Below the pieces are notes generated by a model that had not been told where the DNA came from, made no database searches, and saw only the letters and a program-made list of their open reading frames with translations. DNA of 64,000 bases from Serinicoccus kebangsaanensis (GTDB taxonomy: Bacteria; Actinomycetota; Actinomycetes; Actinomycetales; Dermatophilaceae). How positions within the stretch are numbered: position 1 is the first letter of the stretch; every line of letters starts with the position of its first letter. This document shows, piece by piece, positions 44,190-52,691 of this stretch. A program made the position numbers and the translations under genes. Location: the NCBI RefSeq assembly GCF_008919445.1, contig NZ_VSLG01000002.1, forward strand, positions 248,001 to 312,000. Direction: 5' to 3'.

Positions 44190-44933
44190 GTGCCCCGCGA
44201 GTCACCCTGGCGACTGAACCCGCTGACCGAGCTGCGGGCCTTCCTGCGCGCCGCCCTGGTCACGCCGGTGCCACGGGACCACCGGGACCCCGCCCCGGTG
44301 CTCCGGCGCCGACGGCTGGTCTCCGGGGTGACCCTCGTCGTGGGTGCCGTCGTCCTGTGGTGGTCGTTGCGGCTGCCGCCGGGGGACCCGTGGTTCTACG
44401 CCTGGACCACCGTGCTGGCCGGGCTGTGGGTCGGTGGCGCCTTCCTGTCCGGCCGGCTCTACCTGGGTCGGGGACACACCCGGGCGGGAGACTACGCCCG
44501 GCCGGTGGTCCAGTCGCTCGCCCTCGGGCTGCTGCTGCTGGTGGTCTTCCTCGGTGGCGCCCTCCTCGTCGGCCAGATCCCCTGGTTGGCCGGTCCGGTG
44601 AACGACCTGCTCGACCACGTCCGCTTCGCCTCGGTCCCGATCGTGCTGGTCATCACCGTGATGAACGGGGTGGCGGAGGAGATCTTCTTCCGCGGTGCGC
44701 TGTATGCCGCCATCCCGCAGCGGTGGACCGTGCCGGCGACCACGGCGCTCTACGCCCTCGTCACCATCGGCTCCGGCGTCCCGCTGCTCGTCTTCGCCGC
44801 CGTCCTCCTCGGTCTCGTCTGCAGCCTCCAGCGGCGGGTGACCGGGGGGATCCTCGGCCCGGCCATCACCCACATCACCTGGTCCGCAGGCATGCTCCTG
44901 CTCCTCCCGCCCCTCCTCGAGATCGTGAGCTGA
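44190..44933 (+). CDS. CPBP-family intramembrane metalloprotease
   Basis: The 247-aa membrane protein has six to eight helices and the CPBP (Abi/CAAX) motifs: EEIFFRG with the Glu pair, and later GPAITHITWS with the second His. Such proteins are putative metalloproteases of the membrane, often tied to bacteriocin immunity or protein maturation. It starts at a GTG 13 bp after the methyltransferase and is followed after 3 bp by an NAD-binding gene, so it may be the tail of the SigK-type operon. Confidence 0.85.
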   Translation: MPRESPWRLNPLTELRAFLRAALVTPVPRDHRDPAPVLRRRRLVSGVTLVVGAVVLWWSLRLPPGDPWFYAWTTVLAGLWVGGAFLSGRLYLGRGHTRAGDYARPVVQSLALGLLLLVVFLGGALLVGQIPWLAGPVNDLLDHVRFASVPIVLVITVMNGVAEEIFFRGALYAAIPQRWTVPATTALYALVTIGSGVPLLVFAAVLLGLVCSLQRRVTGGILGPAITHITWSAGMLLLLPPLLEIVS

Positions 44934-44936
44934 ACG

Positions 44937-45860
44937 ATGAACGACGCCACCGACACCCCCCGCCGCGCCCTGGTCACCGGGGCCACCGGCTACATCGGCG
45001 GGCTGGTCGTGCCGCTCCTGCTGGAGCGCGGGCATACCGTGCGCGTGCTCACCCGCTCCCCGGACAAGCTGCCGGACGAGTGGTCCGGTCGGGTCGAGGT
45101 CACCGAGGGCGACGCGACCGAGCCGTCCGACCTCGCGCGGGCGCTGGACGGGGTGGAGCTGGCCTACTACCTCATCCACTCGATGGACGGCTCCGGCGAC
45201 TTCGTCGAGCGGGACCGCCGGCTCGCCCGCGAGTTCGGCCGCGCGGCCCGGGAGGCCGGGGTCGGCCGGATCGTCTACCTGTCCGGCCTGCATCCCCAGG
45301 GCAAGCTGTCCAAGCACCTGGCCTCCCGGGTGGAGGTGGGGGAGATCCTCATGGCCTCCGGGGTGCCGACCGCGGTGCTGCAGGCGGCGACGGTCATCGG
45401 GTCCGGCTCGGCCAGCTTCGAGATGCTGCGGCACCTGACCAAGCGGCTGCCGGTCATGGTGGCCCCGAAGTGGCTGAAGAACCGGATCCAGCCGATCGGC
45501 ATCGACGACGTGCTGCACTACCTCGTGTCCGCCGCGGAGCTGCCGCGCGACGTCAACCGCACCTTCGACATCGGTGGCCCCGACGTCCTCACCTACAAGG
45601 CGATGATGCAGGGCTTCGCGGAGGAGACCGGACTCGCGCACCGGCTGATCGTCACCGTGCCGGTGCTGACCCCGTGGTTGGCCAGCCACTGGGTGGGTCT
45701 GGTCACCCCGGTGGACGCCGGCGTGGCCAAGCCGCTGGTCGGGTCGCTGGTGCACGAGGTGGTCTGCCAGGAGAGCGACCTGGGCGAGCTCGTCGGCGTC
45801 CCGCCGGGCGGCCCCACGCCCTACCGGCAGGCGGTGCGAGAGGCCGTGGCCCACAGCTGA
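44937..45860 (+). CDS. NAD(P)H-binding protein, atypical SDR
   Basis: The 307-aa protein has the Rossmann motif VTGATGYIGGLV (about residues 12-23) followed by EGDATEPSDL and a Tyr-containing segment LAYYLIHSMDGSGDF, typical of NmrA/atypical SDR (a5) proteins. No classical YxxxK pair stands out, so it may act as a sensor or a reductase. It is the last gene on this strand before a 131-bp gap and probably ends the long SigK-type transcription unit. Confidence 0.85.
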   Translation: MNDATDTPRRALVTGATGYIGGLVVPLLLERGHTVRVLTRSPDKLPDEWSGRVEVTEGDATEPSDLARALDGVELAYYLIHSMDGSGDFVERDRRLAREFGRAAREAGVGRIVYLSGLHPQGKLSKHLASRVEVGEILMASGVPTAVLQAATVIGSGSASFEMLRHLTKRLPVMVAPKWLKNRIQPIGIDDVLHYLVSAAELPRDVNRTFDIGGPDVLTYKAMMQGFAEETGLAHRLIVTVPVLTPWLASHWVGLVTPVDAGVAKPLVGSLVHEVVCQESDLGELVGVPPGGPTPYRQAVREAVAHS

Positions 45861-45991
45861 CCCCGGCCGCACCCGCCCGGCACGTCCGCGGACTTCGTGG
45901 ACGGGGGTGCAGCGCTGACGGCGCACACCGCACGTCGAGGCTGGCGGGTTTGAGGGTGCCCCTGTCGGTGCCACCCCGTAGGGTCTGACGA

Positions 45992-47053
45992 ATGATCCGC
46001 TTCGAGGGCGTGACCAAGAGGTATGCCGACGGCGTCACGGCGGTCGACGACCTCAGTCTGGAGGTTCCCCAGGGCGGTATCACCGTCTTCGTCGGGCCCT
46101 CGGGCTGCGGGAAGACCACCAGCCTGCGGATGATCAACCGGATGGTGGAGCCCACCGAGGGGCGGATCCTCATCAACGACCAGGACGTCGCGGCCCGCAA
46201 GCCCGCGCAGCTGCGCCGCTCGATCGGCTACGTCATCCAGCACGCCGGCCTGTTCCCGCACCGCACGGTGCTGAAGAACGTCATGACGGTCCCCCGCCTC
46301 ATCGGGTGGGACCAGGCCCGGGCCCGCTCGGCCGCGATGGAGGCGATCGAGAAGGTCGGGCTGACCGCCGACCAGGCCGAGCGCTACCCCGCCCAGCTGT
46401 CCGGCGGCCAGCAGCAGCGCGTCGGGGTGGCCCGGGCGCTCGCGAGCGACCCCGAGGTCGTCCTCATGGACGAGCCGTTCAGCGCCGTCGACCCGCTGGT
46501 GCGGATGGACCTGCAGGCGGAGGTCAGGCGGCTGCAGCGCGAGCTCGGGATCACCGTGGTCCTGGTCACGCACGACATCGACGAGGCGATCGGCCTGGGC
46601 GACCACGTCGCGGTGCTGCGTCAGGGAGGGAGGCTGGCGCAGCTGGCGACACCCGGTGAGCTGCTGCGCGAGCCGGCGGACGACTTCGTCGCCAGCTTCG
46701 TCGGCAAGGACCGTGGCTATCGCAAGCTGGGCTTCACCGGGGCCGACCTCGACCCGGCGCCGGAGCAGACCGTGCGGCTCGGCGAGGACGTGCCGACCGG
46801 GCGAGGGTGGGTCCTCGCGGTGGGTGAGGGTGGCGAGCCGCTCGGCTGGGTGGACCGGCACACCTCGGGTGGCCCCGTGGGCGAGGACGAGCTGCACCGG
46901 ATGGGCTCGCTCGCCGAGGTCGGCGACAGCGCCCGGGTCTTCCTCGACGCCGCGCTGTCCGCCCCCTCGCGACGCGGGGTGGTCGTCCAGGACGGCCGGG
47001 TGATCGGCACCGTCTCGGCCCAGCAGGTGGTCGACTCCCTGGAGCGCACGTGA
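45992..47053 (+). CDS. opuCA: Glycine betaine/choline ABC transporter ATP-binding protein (OpuCA type)
   Basis: The 353-aa ATPase has Walker A GPSGCGKTTS (about residues 36-45), the signature LSGGQQQRVG, Walker B VVLMDEPFS and the switch His in LVTHDIDEAIG. A C-terminal extension of about 100 residues carries a CBS-like regulatory domain, as in OpuCA. It imports osmoprotectants together with the next three genes. Overlapping starts indicate one operon. Confidence 0.92.
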   Translation: MIRFEGVTKRYADGVTAVDDLSLEVPQGGITVFVGPSGCGKTTSLRMINRMVEPTEGRILINDQDVAARKPAQLRRSIGYVIQHAGLFPHRTVLKNVMTVPRLIGWDQARARSAAMEAIEKVGLTADQAERYPAQLSGGQQQRVGVARALASDPEVVLMDEPFSAVDPLVRMDLQAEVRRLQRELGITVVLVTHDIDEAIGLGDHVAVLRQGGRLAQLATPGELLREPADDFVASFVGKDRGYRKLGFTGADLDPAPEQTVRLGEDVPTGRGWVLAVGEGGEPLGWVDRHTSGGPVGEDELHRMGSLAEVGDSARVFLDAALSAPSRRGVVVQDGRVIGTVSAQQVVDSLERT

Positions 47054-47691
47054 TCGGCGGCGTCGCCTGGTCCACGGTGGGGGAGCTCGTGCTCAGGCAC
47101 CTCTACCTCGCCGGGCTCCCGCTGCTGCTCGGGCTCCTCATCAGCCTCCCGCTGGGCTGGCTGGCGACCCGCTACCGCTGGCTGGCGCCGCCGATGATCG
47201 CCGGGACCGGCCTGCTCTACACCATCCCCTCCCTCGCCCTCTTCATCCTGCTGCCGCTGCTGCTCGGCACCCGGGTGCTGGACGACGCCAACGTCCTGGT
47301 GGCGATGACGCTCTACACCATCGCCCTGCTCACCCGCACGGTCGCGGACGGCCTCGGGTCGGTGCCGGGCGCGACCCGTCAGGCCGCGACCGCCATGGGC
47401 TACGGCGAGCTGCGTCGCACCCTCGTCGTCGACCTGCCGCTCGCCGTGCCGGTCATCACGGCGGGCCTGCGCGTCGCCGCGGTCAGCAACGTCTCCATCG
47501 TGTCGGTGGCCGCGCTGATCGGGGTGAGCCAGCTGGGTCAGCTCTTCACCGAGGGGTTCAACCGCAACGACATGGGCCCGATCCTCGTCGGCATCGGCGC
47601 CTGCGTCGCCCTGGCTCTGGTGCTGGACGCGGGCATCGCGGCGCTCTCCCGGGTGCTGACGCCGTGGCTGCGGGCGGGGGCGGCCCGATGA
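47050..47691 (+). CDS. opuCB: Betaine ABC transporter permease (OpuCB type)
   Basis: The 213-aa permease has about six helices; the EAA-like loop is around GATRQAATAMGYGELRRTL. The GTG start overlaps the ATPase stop by GTGA and its stop overlaps the next permease start. OpuCB and OpuCD type subunits are commonly encoded as such short paired permeases. Confidence 0.9.
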   Translation: MIGGVAWSTVGELVLRHLYLAGLPLLLGLLISLPLGWLATRYRWLAPPMIAGTGLLYTIPSLALFILLPLLLGTRVLDDANVLVAMTLYTIALLTRTVADGLGSVPGATRQAATAMGYGELRRTLVVDLPLAVPVITAGLRVAAVSNVSIVSVAALIGVSQLGQLFTEGFNRNDMGPILVGIGACVALALVLDAGIAALSRVLTPWLRAGAAR

Positions 47692-48377
47692 TCTCGCTGA
47701 CCTGGCAGTGGCTCACCGACCCGGCGACGTGGACCGGGCCCGGTGGCATCCTCGCGCAGAGCGTGACCCACCTGCGGATCTCGGTCATCGCGCTGGCGCT
47801 CGCCGCGCTCGTCGCGGTGCCGGTCGGCCTCTTCATCGGCCACACCGGGCGCGGCCGCTGGCTGGCGATCAACGTCGCCGGTGCCTTCCGCGCGATCCCC
47901 TCGCTGGGGGTGCTCTTCGTCGCGACGCTGATCCTGCTGCCCCGGCTGAGCGGTGACCTGGCCTTCGAGCTGCCGGTCATCCTGGTCCTCGTGCTGCTGG
48001 CCGTCCCACCTGTCCTCTCCGGCACGTATGCCGGCGTGGAGGCGGTCGACCCGGCGGCCCGCGACGCCGCGCGAGGCGTCGGGATGACGGAGTCGCAGAT
48101 CCTGTGGCAGGTGGAGGTGCCCGCCGCGCTGCCGCTGGTGCTCTCCGGCCTGCGCTCGGCGATGCTGCAGATCATCGCCACGGCGACGATCGCCGCCATC
48201 GTCGGGATCGGCGGGCTGGGCCGCTACCTCATCGACGGCCAGGCCTCGCGGCAGTACGAGGTGATGGCCGGCGGGGCCATCGTCGTGGCCGCGCTGGCGC
48301 TGCTGGTGGACCTCGTCATGGCCGGGATCCAGCGGGTCGTCGTCTCCCGCGGCCTGGTCGAGGCCAGAGCGGGGTGA
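47688..48377 (+). CDS. opuCD: Betaine ABC transporter permease (OpuCD type)
   Basis: The 229-aa second permease has the loop DPAARDAARGVGMTESQIL and typical membrane segments. It overlaps OpuCB by ATGA. A 114-bp gap separates it from the substrate-binding protein, containing one GGCATAC motif (48425). Confidence 0.9.
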   Translation: MISLTWQWLTDPATWTGPGGILAQSVTHLRISVIALALAALVAVPVGLFIGHTGRGRWLAINVAGAFRAIPSLGVLFVATLILLPRLSGDLAFELPVILVLVLLAVPPVLSGTYAGVEAVDPAARDAARGVGMTESQILWQVEVPAALPLVLSGLRSAMLQIIATATIAAIVGIGGLGRYLIDGQASRQYEVMAGGAIVVAALALLVDLVMAGIQRVVVSRGLVEARAG

Positions 48378-48491
48378 CCGGCCGGCAGCATCGTGGACCG
48401 TGACCAGATCGTGACCCGCGCGGAGGCATACCCGTGACGGGCGAGATGTTCGACCTGACCAGAGAGCGCACCCGACCGGGAGGACCCCATC

Positions 48492-49427
48492 GTGCGACGT
48501 AGCACCCTCATCACCCTTGCCCTGAGCGCAACCCTCGGCCTGGCCGCCTGCGGCGGCGGGGGCGACCCGATGGACACCGGCGGGGGTGAGGGCGACGCCG
48601 GCGGCGGCGACGCCTCGAGCGCTCCCGGCAGCCTCACCGTAGGATCGGCCAACTTCCCGGAGAACGAGCTGCTCGCCGAGATCTACGCAGCCGCCCTGTC
48701 CGACGCCGGGGTCGAGGTCGACACCCAGCTGAACATCGGCTCCCGCGAGGCCTACATCGCCGGGATCCAGGACGGGTCCATCGACGCGCTGCCGGAGTAC
48801 ACCGGTGGCCTGGCCACCTACCTCAACCCGGAGATCACCGCGACCTCCTCCGAGGACGTGCTCGCCGACCTGCAGGAGAACCTCCCCGACGACCTGCAGG
48901 TGCTGGAGATCAGCGAGGCCGAGGACAAGGACTCGCTGGTGGTCACGCGCGAGACGGCGGACGAGCTGGGGCTCACGTCCATCGCCGACCTCGCCGACGA
49001 CGCCGGTGACCTGACCCTCGGTGGTCCGCCCGAGTTCGAGACCCGTCCCAACGGGGTCGACGGCCTGGCGGAGGTCTACGGGCTGGAGTTCGGCGGCTTC
49101 CGCTCGCTGGCGGCCGGGGCCAACCTGACGGTGCAGTCGCTGGCCAACGGCCAGGTGGACGTCGCCAACATCTTCACCACCAACCCGGCGATCGAGGAGA
49201 ACGACTTCGTCGTGCTCGAGGACCCGGAGTCGCTCTTCGCCGCGCAGAACGTCGTGCCCCTGATCCGCTCCGACGCGGTCAACCCCACGATCGAGGAGAC
49301 GCTGAACGAGGTGTCGGCCGCGCTGAACACCGACAACCTCACCTCGATGATGGTGCAGGTGCAGACCGACGGCGAGGACCCGGCGGACGTCGCCCGGGAG
49401 TTCGTGGACGCCAACCTCGGGGGCTGA
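48492..49427 (+). CDS. opuCC: Betaine ABC transporter substrate-binding lipoprotein (OpuCC type)
   Basis: The 311-aa lipoprotein has a signal peptide with lipobox LAAC (about Cys20) and a Gly/Asp linker, then TVGSANFPENELLAEIYA, the start typical of OpuAC/OpuCC family proteins. The Tyr- and Gly-rich pocket is plausible for quaternary ammonium compounds. The start is a GTG after a GGGAGG-like site. It completes the four-gene importer. Confidence 0.9.
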   Translation: MRRSTLITLALSATLGLAACGGGGDPMDTGGGEGDAGGGDASSAPGSLTVGSANFPENELLAEIYAAALSDAGVEVDTQLNIGSREAYIAGIQDGSIDALPEYTGGLATYLNPEITATSSEDVLADLQENLPDDLQVLEISEAEDKDSLVVTRETADELGLTSIADLADDAGDLTLGGPPEFETRPNGVDGLAEVYGLEFGGFRSLAAGANLTVQSLANGQVDVANIFTTNPAIEENDFVVLEDPESLFAAQNVVPLIRSDAVNPTIEETLNEVSAALNTDNLTSMMVQVQTDGEDPADVAREFVDANLGG

Positions 49428-49448
49428 GCAGCGGCCGACCGCCGCTCA
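49425..49448. terminator. Bidirectional terminator hairpin overlapping two stop codons
   Basis: The arms TGAGCAGCGG and CCGCCGCTCA pair over 10 bp with one mismatch around a CCGA loop. The left arm contains the opuCC-type stop codon and the right arm contains the stop of the convergent glucosidase gene. No T-run follows. Confidence 0.55.
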
Positions 49449-51440
49449 CACCGCGCTGGCGTCCAGCTCGACCGGCCGCCCGCCCACGACCACCCCGTGC
49501 AGCGCCCACCCCTGCGGGAGCAGCGGTGAGGGCTTGGTGCTGAGGATCCCGGCCGGCACGTCGACGCGCAGGCCGACGGCCGCGGTCATCATGGCGGCGG
49601 CCGCGGCGGCCGACCACGCCTGCGGCCGGCAGGACGCCGGGTAGGGAGCGGCGCTGCGCCCCACGGCCTCCCCGGACAGCAGCTCGGGGAAGCGGCCCTG
49701 CGTGGCCCCGGCCAGTCGCAGCAGCGCCTCGATCAGCGTGTCGGCCTCGCGGCGGTGACCGGTGGCGGCCAGGCCCCGCAGGGCGATGGCGGTGTCGTGG
49801 GTCCAGACGGACCCGGTGTGGTAGCCGAGCGGGTTGTAGGCGGGGTTCTCCGACGACAGCGTGCTGATGCCGAAGGGCGTCAGCAGGTCGGGGCGCATGA
49901 GCCGTCGGGCCACGAGGGTGACCTCGTCCGGCGTGAGCAGCCCGGTCTCGAGCACGTGCCCCATGTTCGACCCCACCCCGTCGACCGGGCGGCCGTCGCG
50001 GTCCAGCGCCATCGCCAGGTAGGCGTCCTCGCCACTGCCGACCCAGAACCGCTCGCGCACGCGCGCGGACAGGGCGTCGGCCCACTCGCGCCAGCGTCGC
50101 CCGTCCTGACCGGCGACCGCCTCCAGCAGGTCCGCGGCGCCACGGGCCGCCTCGACGGCATACCCCTGTGCCTCCAGCAGGGCGATCGGTGCCGGCGCGA
50201 CGGAGCCCTCCGCCGTGCGCATGGAGTCCCCGGAGTCCTTCCACCCCTGGTTGGCCAGGCCCGTCCCGGTCGTGTCGAGGTAGCGCAGGAAGCCGTCCGG
50301 CGACTCCGCCACCATCCGCTCCATCCACGACAGCGCGGCCCGGACGTGGGGCAGCAGGGGCTCGACCTGGTCGGTGGGGACGCCCCAGCGCCACAGGTCG
50401 TGGACCAGGCAGAGCCACAGCGGAGTGGCGTCCACGGTGCCGAAGTAGACGGGGGCCAGATCGATCTCGTGGTCGCGGAACGTCTCGCGGCGCACCTCGT
50501 GCAGGATCTTGCCCGCCTCGGCCCCGATGCTCGGGTCGTCGTGCCGGGCCTGGCGCCGGGCGAGGACGCGGGCCGTGCCCAGCGCGAGGCGGGGGGCGAA
50601 GGGGATGAGGAACCGGGCGGTCCAGATGGCGTCCCGCCCGAAGAGCGTGAGGTACCACGGGGAGCCGGCCGCGATGAACGAGTCCTCCGGGTGCTCCGGG
50701 TCGGTCTGGGCCAGATGGCTCAGGTCCGCCAGGTTGGTGGTCGTCGCGAGCTCCCACCGGGCGTCGGCGTCCAGCCGCGCCCCGGACAGGTCGCAGCGGC
50801 CCGGGCGGGAGTCGAACGAGGTCGGGACCCGCCTCTCGGCGGTGACGCGCACGCTCACCTGCGCCCGACCATGGGCAGGCAGGTCCAGGGCCCAGCGCAG
50901 CCGTGCCCCACCATGCTCGCCGAGCAGGCCGGTGTCCGCGGGTGGCGGCTCGGCGGTCACGGAGGTGAGGTGCCGACGGTCGCTCCAGCTCACCCGCTCG
51001 TGCTCCACGGCCGTCTCCAGCGCCGGGGAGGAGTCGGCGAGTCCGGACTTCACGCGGGACAGCGTCGCCCCGTCTCCGCCGACGTCCAAGGTGAGGTCGA
51101 CGCGCTGGCCCGAGGCCGAACGGGACACCAGGTCGATCTGCTCGTGGAGCTCGTCGTCCCGCAGCACCCGGCGGCGGTGCACCTGGAGCGTGGGGTCGGG
51201 GGTCGGGCCGGACACGGCGCGGGCGACCCCGAGGAGCTCGGTGGTGTCGCCGCCCGAGTGGGACGCCACCGCGACGGGGCGCTCCCCGGCGACACGGAGG
51301 TCGAGCAGCGAGACGACGCGCTGGTCGTCGAGGAACCAGCCGGTGCCGGGAGCGCCGATCGTGCCCTCGCGGTCGCTGAGCACGGTGGAGGGGCCGTCCA
51401 CCGCGATCTCCAGCTCATGGAGCCAGGGTTGTTGCGGCAC
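49446..51440 (-). CDS. Amylo-alpha-1,6-glucosidase/GDE-type glycoside hydrolase
   Basis: The 664-aa enzyme has an N-terminal beta-sandwich domain (TGWFLDDQRVVSLLDLR) and a C-terminal alpha/alpha barrel with the glycogen debranching-type blocks GRDAIWTARFLIPFAP, DATPLWLCLVHDLWRWG and NPLGYHTGSVWTHDTAIAL. I moved the start to the GTG at 51440, which has AGGAGG 5 nt upstream; an upstream TTG has none. Such proteins debranch alpha-glucans or act on other glucosides. It is divergent from a LacI gene, with an operator between them. Confidence 0.88.
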   Translation of the reverse strand: MPQQPWLHELEIAVDGPSTVLSDREGTIGAPGTGWFLDDQRVVSLLDLRVAGERPVAVASHSGGDTTELLGVARAVSGPTPDPTLQVHRRRVLRDDELHEQIDLVSRSASGQRVDLTLDVGGDGATLSRVKSGLADSSPALETAVEHERVSWSDRRHLTSVTAEPPPADTGLLGEHGGARLRWALDLPAHGRAQVSVRVTAERRVPTSFDSRPGRCDLSGARLDADARWELATTTNLADLSHLAQTDPEHPEDSFIAAGSPWYLTLFGRDAIWTARFLIPFAPRLALGTARVLARRQARHDDPSIGAEAGKILHEVRRETFRDHEIDLAPVYFGTVDATPLWLCLVHDLWRWGVPTDQVEPLLPHVRAALSWMERMVAESPDGFLRYLDTTGTGLANQGWKDSGDSMRTAEGSVAPAPIALLEAQGYAVEAARGAADLLEAVAGQDGRRWREWADALSARVRERFWVGSGEDAYLAMALDRDGRPVDGVGSNMGHVLETGLLTPDEVTLVARRLMRPDLLTPFGISTLSSENPAYNPLGYHTGSVWTHDTAIALRGLAATGHRREADTLIEALLRLAGATQGRFPELLSGEAVGRSAAPYPASCRPQAWSAAAAAAMMTAAVGLRVDVPAGILSTKPSPLLPQGWALHGVVVGGRPVELDASAV

Positions 51441-51511
51441 CGGTTCCTCCTGACGTCGGGTCAACCCTTGACAGTAGGCGAGTCAGGGGTCCATGCTCAC
51501 ATCGAGCGGGT

Positions 51512-51525
51512 TTTGAACGTTCAAA
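51512..51525. promoter_or_regulatory. LacI-type operator in alpha-glucan locus
   Basis: The perfect 14-bp palindrome TTTGAACGTTCAAA with a central CG lies 72 bp from the glucosidase start and 56 bp from the LacI start. It is probably the site where the LacI protein at 51581-52660 controls both divergent transcripts. It differs from the operator of the first LacI system, so the two regulons are separate. Confidence 0.82.
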
Positions 51526-51580
51526 TCACGCAGGTCCAAGCCAACACGGCCACCCCGGTCGACGTCAAGGGAGACGCAGC

Positions 51581-52660
51581 ATGTCGCGAGCCAGCGCCGC
51601 GCGCCGCGCCACGATCAACGACGTGGCGCAGGCCGCAGCCGTGTCCCGGCAGACGGTCTCCAACGTCCTCAACCGCCCCCACCTGGTGCGGGCGCAGACG
51701 CTGGAGCGGGTGCGGCTGGAGGTGGAGCGGCTCGGCTACCGCCCCAGCCAGGCGGCGCAGGGGATGCGCAGCCAGCGGGCGGGCGCCGTCGGGATCGAGC
51801 TGAACGCCGTCCACCGCGGCGCCTCGGACGTCGCCCAGCTCTTCCTCACCGAGCTGACGGTGGCGGCACCGCGCTTCGACGTGCACCTCGTGCCCTTCGC
51901 CGATGCCGGTACCTTCCCGGCGGTCGACGGCTACCGCGACATGGTCCGTCGTCGGCTGGTCGACGCCTTCGTGCTCTCCGACACCCATGTCGGTGACACC
52001 AGGCCGGGGTGGCTGCTCGACAGCGGCATCCCGTTCGCCGCCTTCGGCCGCATCTACGACCAGCCGGACCTCACCTGCTGGGCCGACGTCGACGGCGCGG
52101 CGGGCACCACCCAGGCGGTCGAGCACCTGCACGCCCGGGGCTACCGCACGGTCGCCTACCTGGGCTGGCCGCACGGACAGCCCGCGTCGGCCGTGGCGGA
52201 CGCCCGCCGCGAGGGCTGGCGACGCACCGCCGGGTCCCTGGGCACGCTCGGACCGGAGAGCGCCTGCGAGCAGGACCTGGCGGACGCCGCCCTCGCGGCG
52301 GGCGCCCTGCTCGACCAGCTGCAGCCGGGGGACGCCGTCGTCTGCGCGTCCGACCTGCTCGCCCTGGGCGTCGTGTATGCCGCGTCCGCCCGGCGGTGGC
52401 GGATCGGACCGGACCTCGGGGTGGTCGGCTTCGACGGCTCGCTCACCGCGTCCCGGCACGCGCTCACCACCGTCCAGCAGCCGCTGGCGGACATCGCCGC
52501 AGCGGTGCTGCGACGGATCACCGACCAGCTGACCGGAGGCGCCGACGACCCCTCCGGTCAGCTGCTCGTCCCGACGTTGACCCCCGGCCCGTCCACGGAC
52601 CGGTCGACGGCGACGGCATACATCCCCCTCCCCGCGCCGGAGCAGGACCACCGTCGGTGA
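51581..52660 (+). CDS. LacI-family transcriptional regulator (alpha-glucan locus)
   Basis: The 359-aa repressor has its helix-turn-helix in TINDVAQAAAVSRQTVSNVL (about residues 10-29) followed by the hinge LGYRPSQAAQGM, and a sugar-binding sensor domain ending in GVVGFDGS and the late TTVQQPLADI block. It lies upstream of a maltose-type ABC importer, 31 bp from the binding-protein gene, and divergent from the glucosidase. It likely represses all of these without an alpha-glucoside inducer. Confidence 0.92.
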   Translation: MSRASAARRATINDVAQAAAVSRQTVSNVLNRPHLVRAQTLERVRLEVERLGYRPSQAAQGMRSQRAGAVGIELNAVHRGASDVAQLFLTELTVAAPRFDVHLVPFADAGTFPAVDGYRDMVRRRLVDAFVLSDTHVGDTRPGWLLDSGIPFAAFGRIYDQPDLTCWADVDGAAGTTQAVEHLHARGYRTVAYLGWPHGQPASAVADARREGWRRTAGSLGTLGPESACEQDLADAALAAGALLDQLQPGDAVVCASDLLALGVVYAASARRWRIGPDLGVVGFDGSLTASRHALTTVQQPLADIAAAVLRRITDQLTGGADDPSGQLLVPTLTPGPSTDRSTATAYIPLPAPEQDHRR

Positions 52661-52691
52661 CCCCGGCGGTCCAACCAGGAAGGCACCACCC

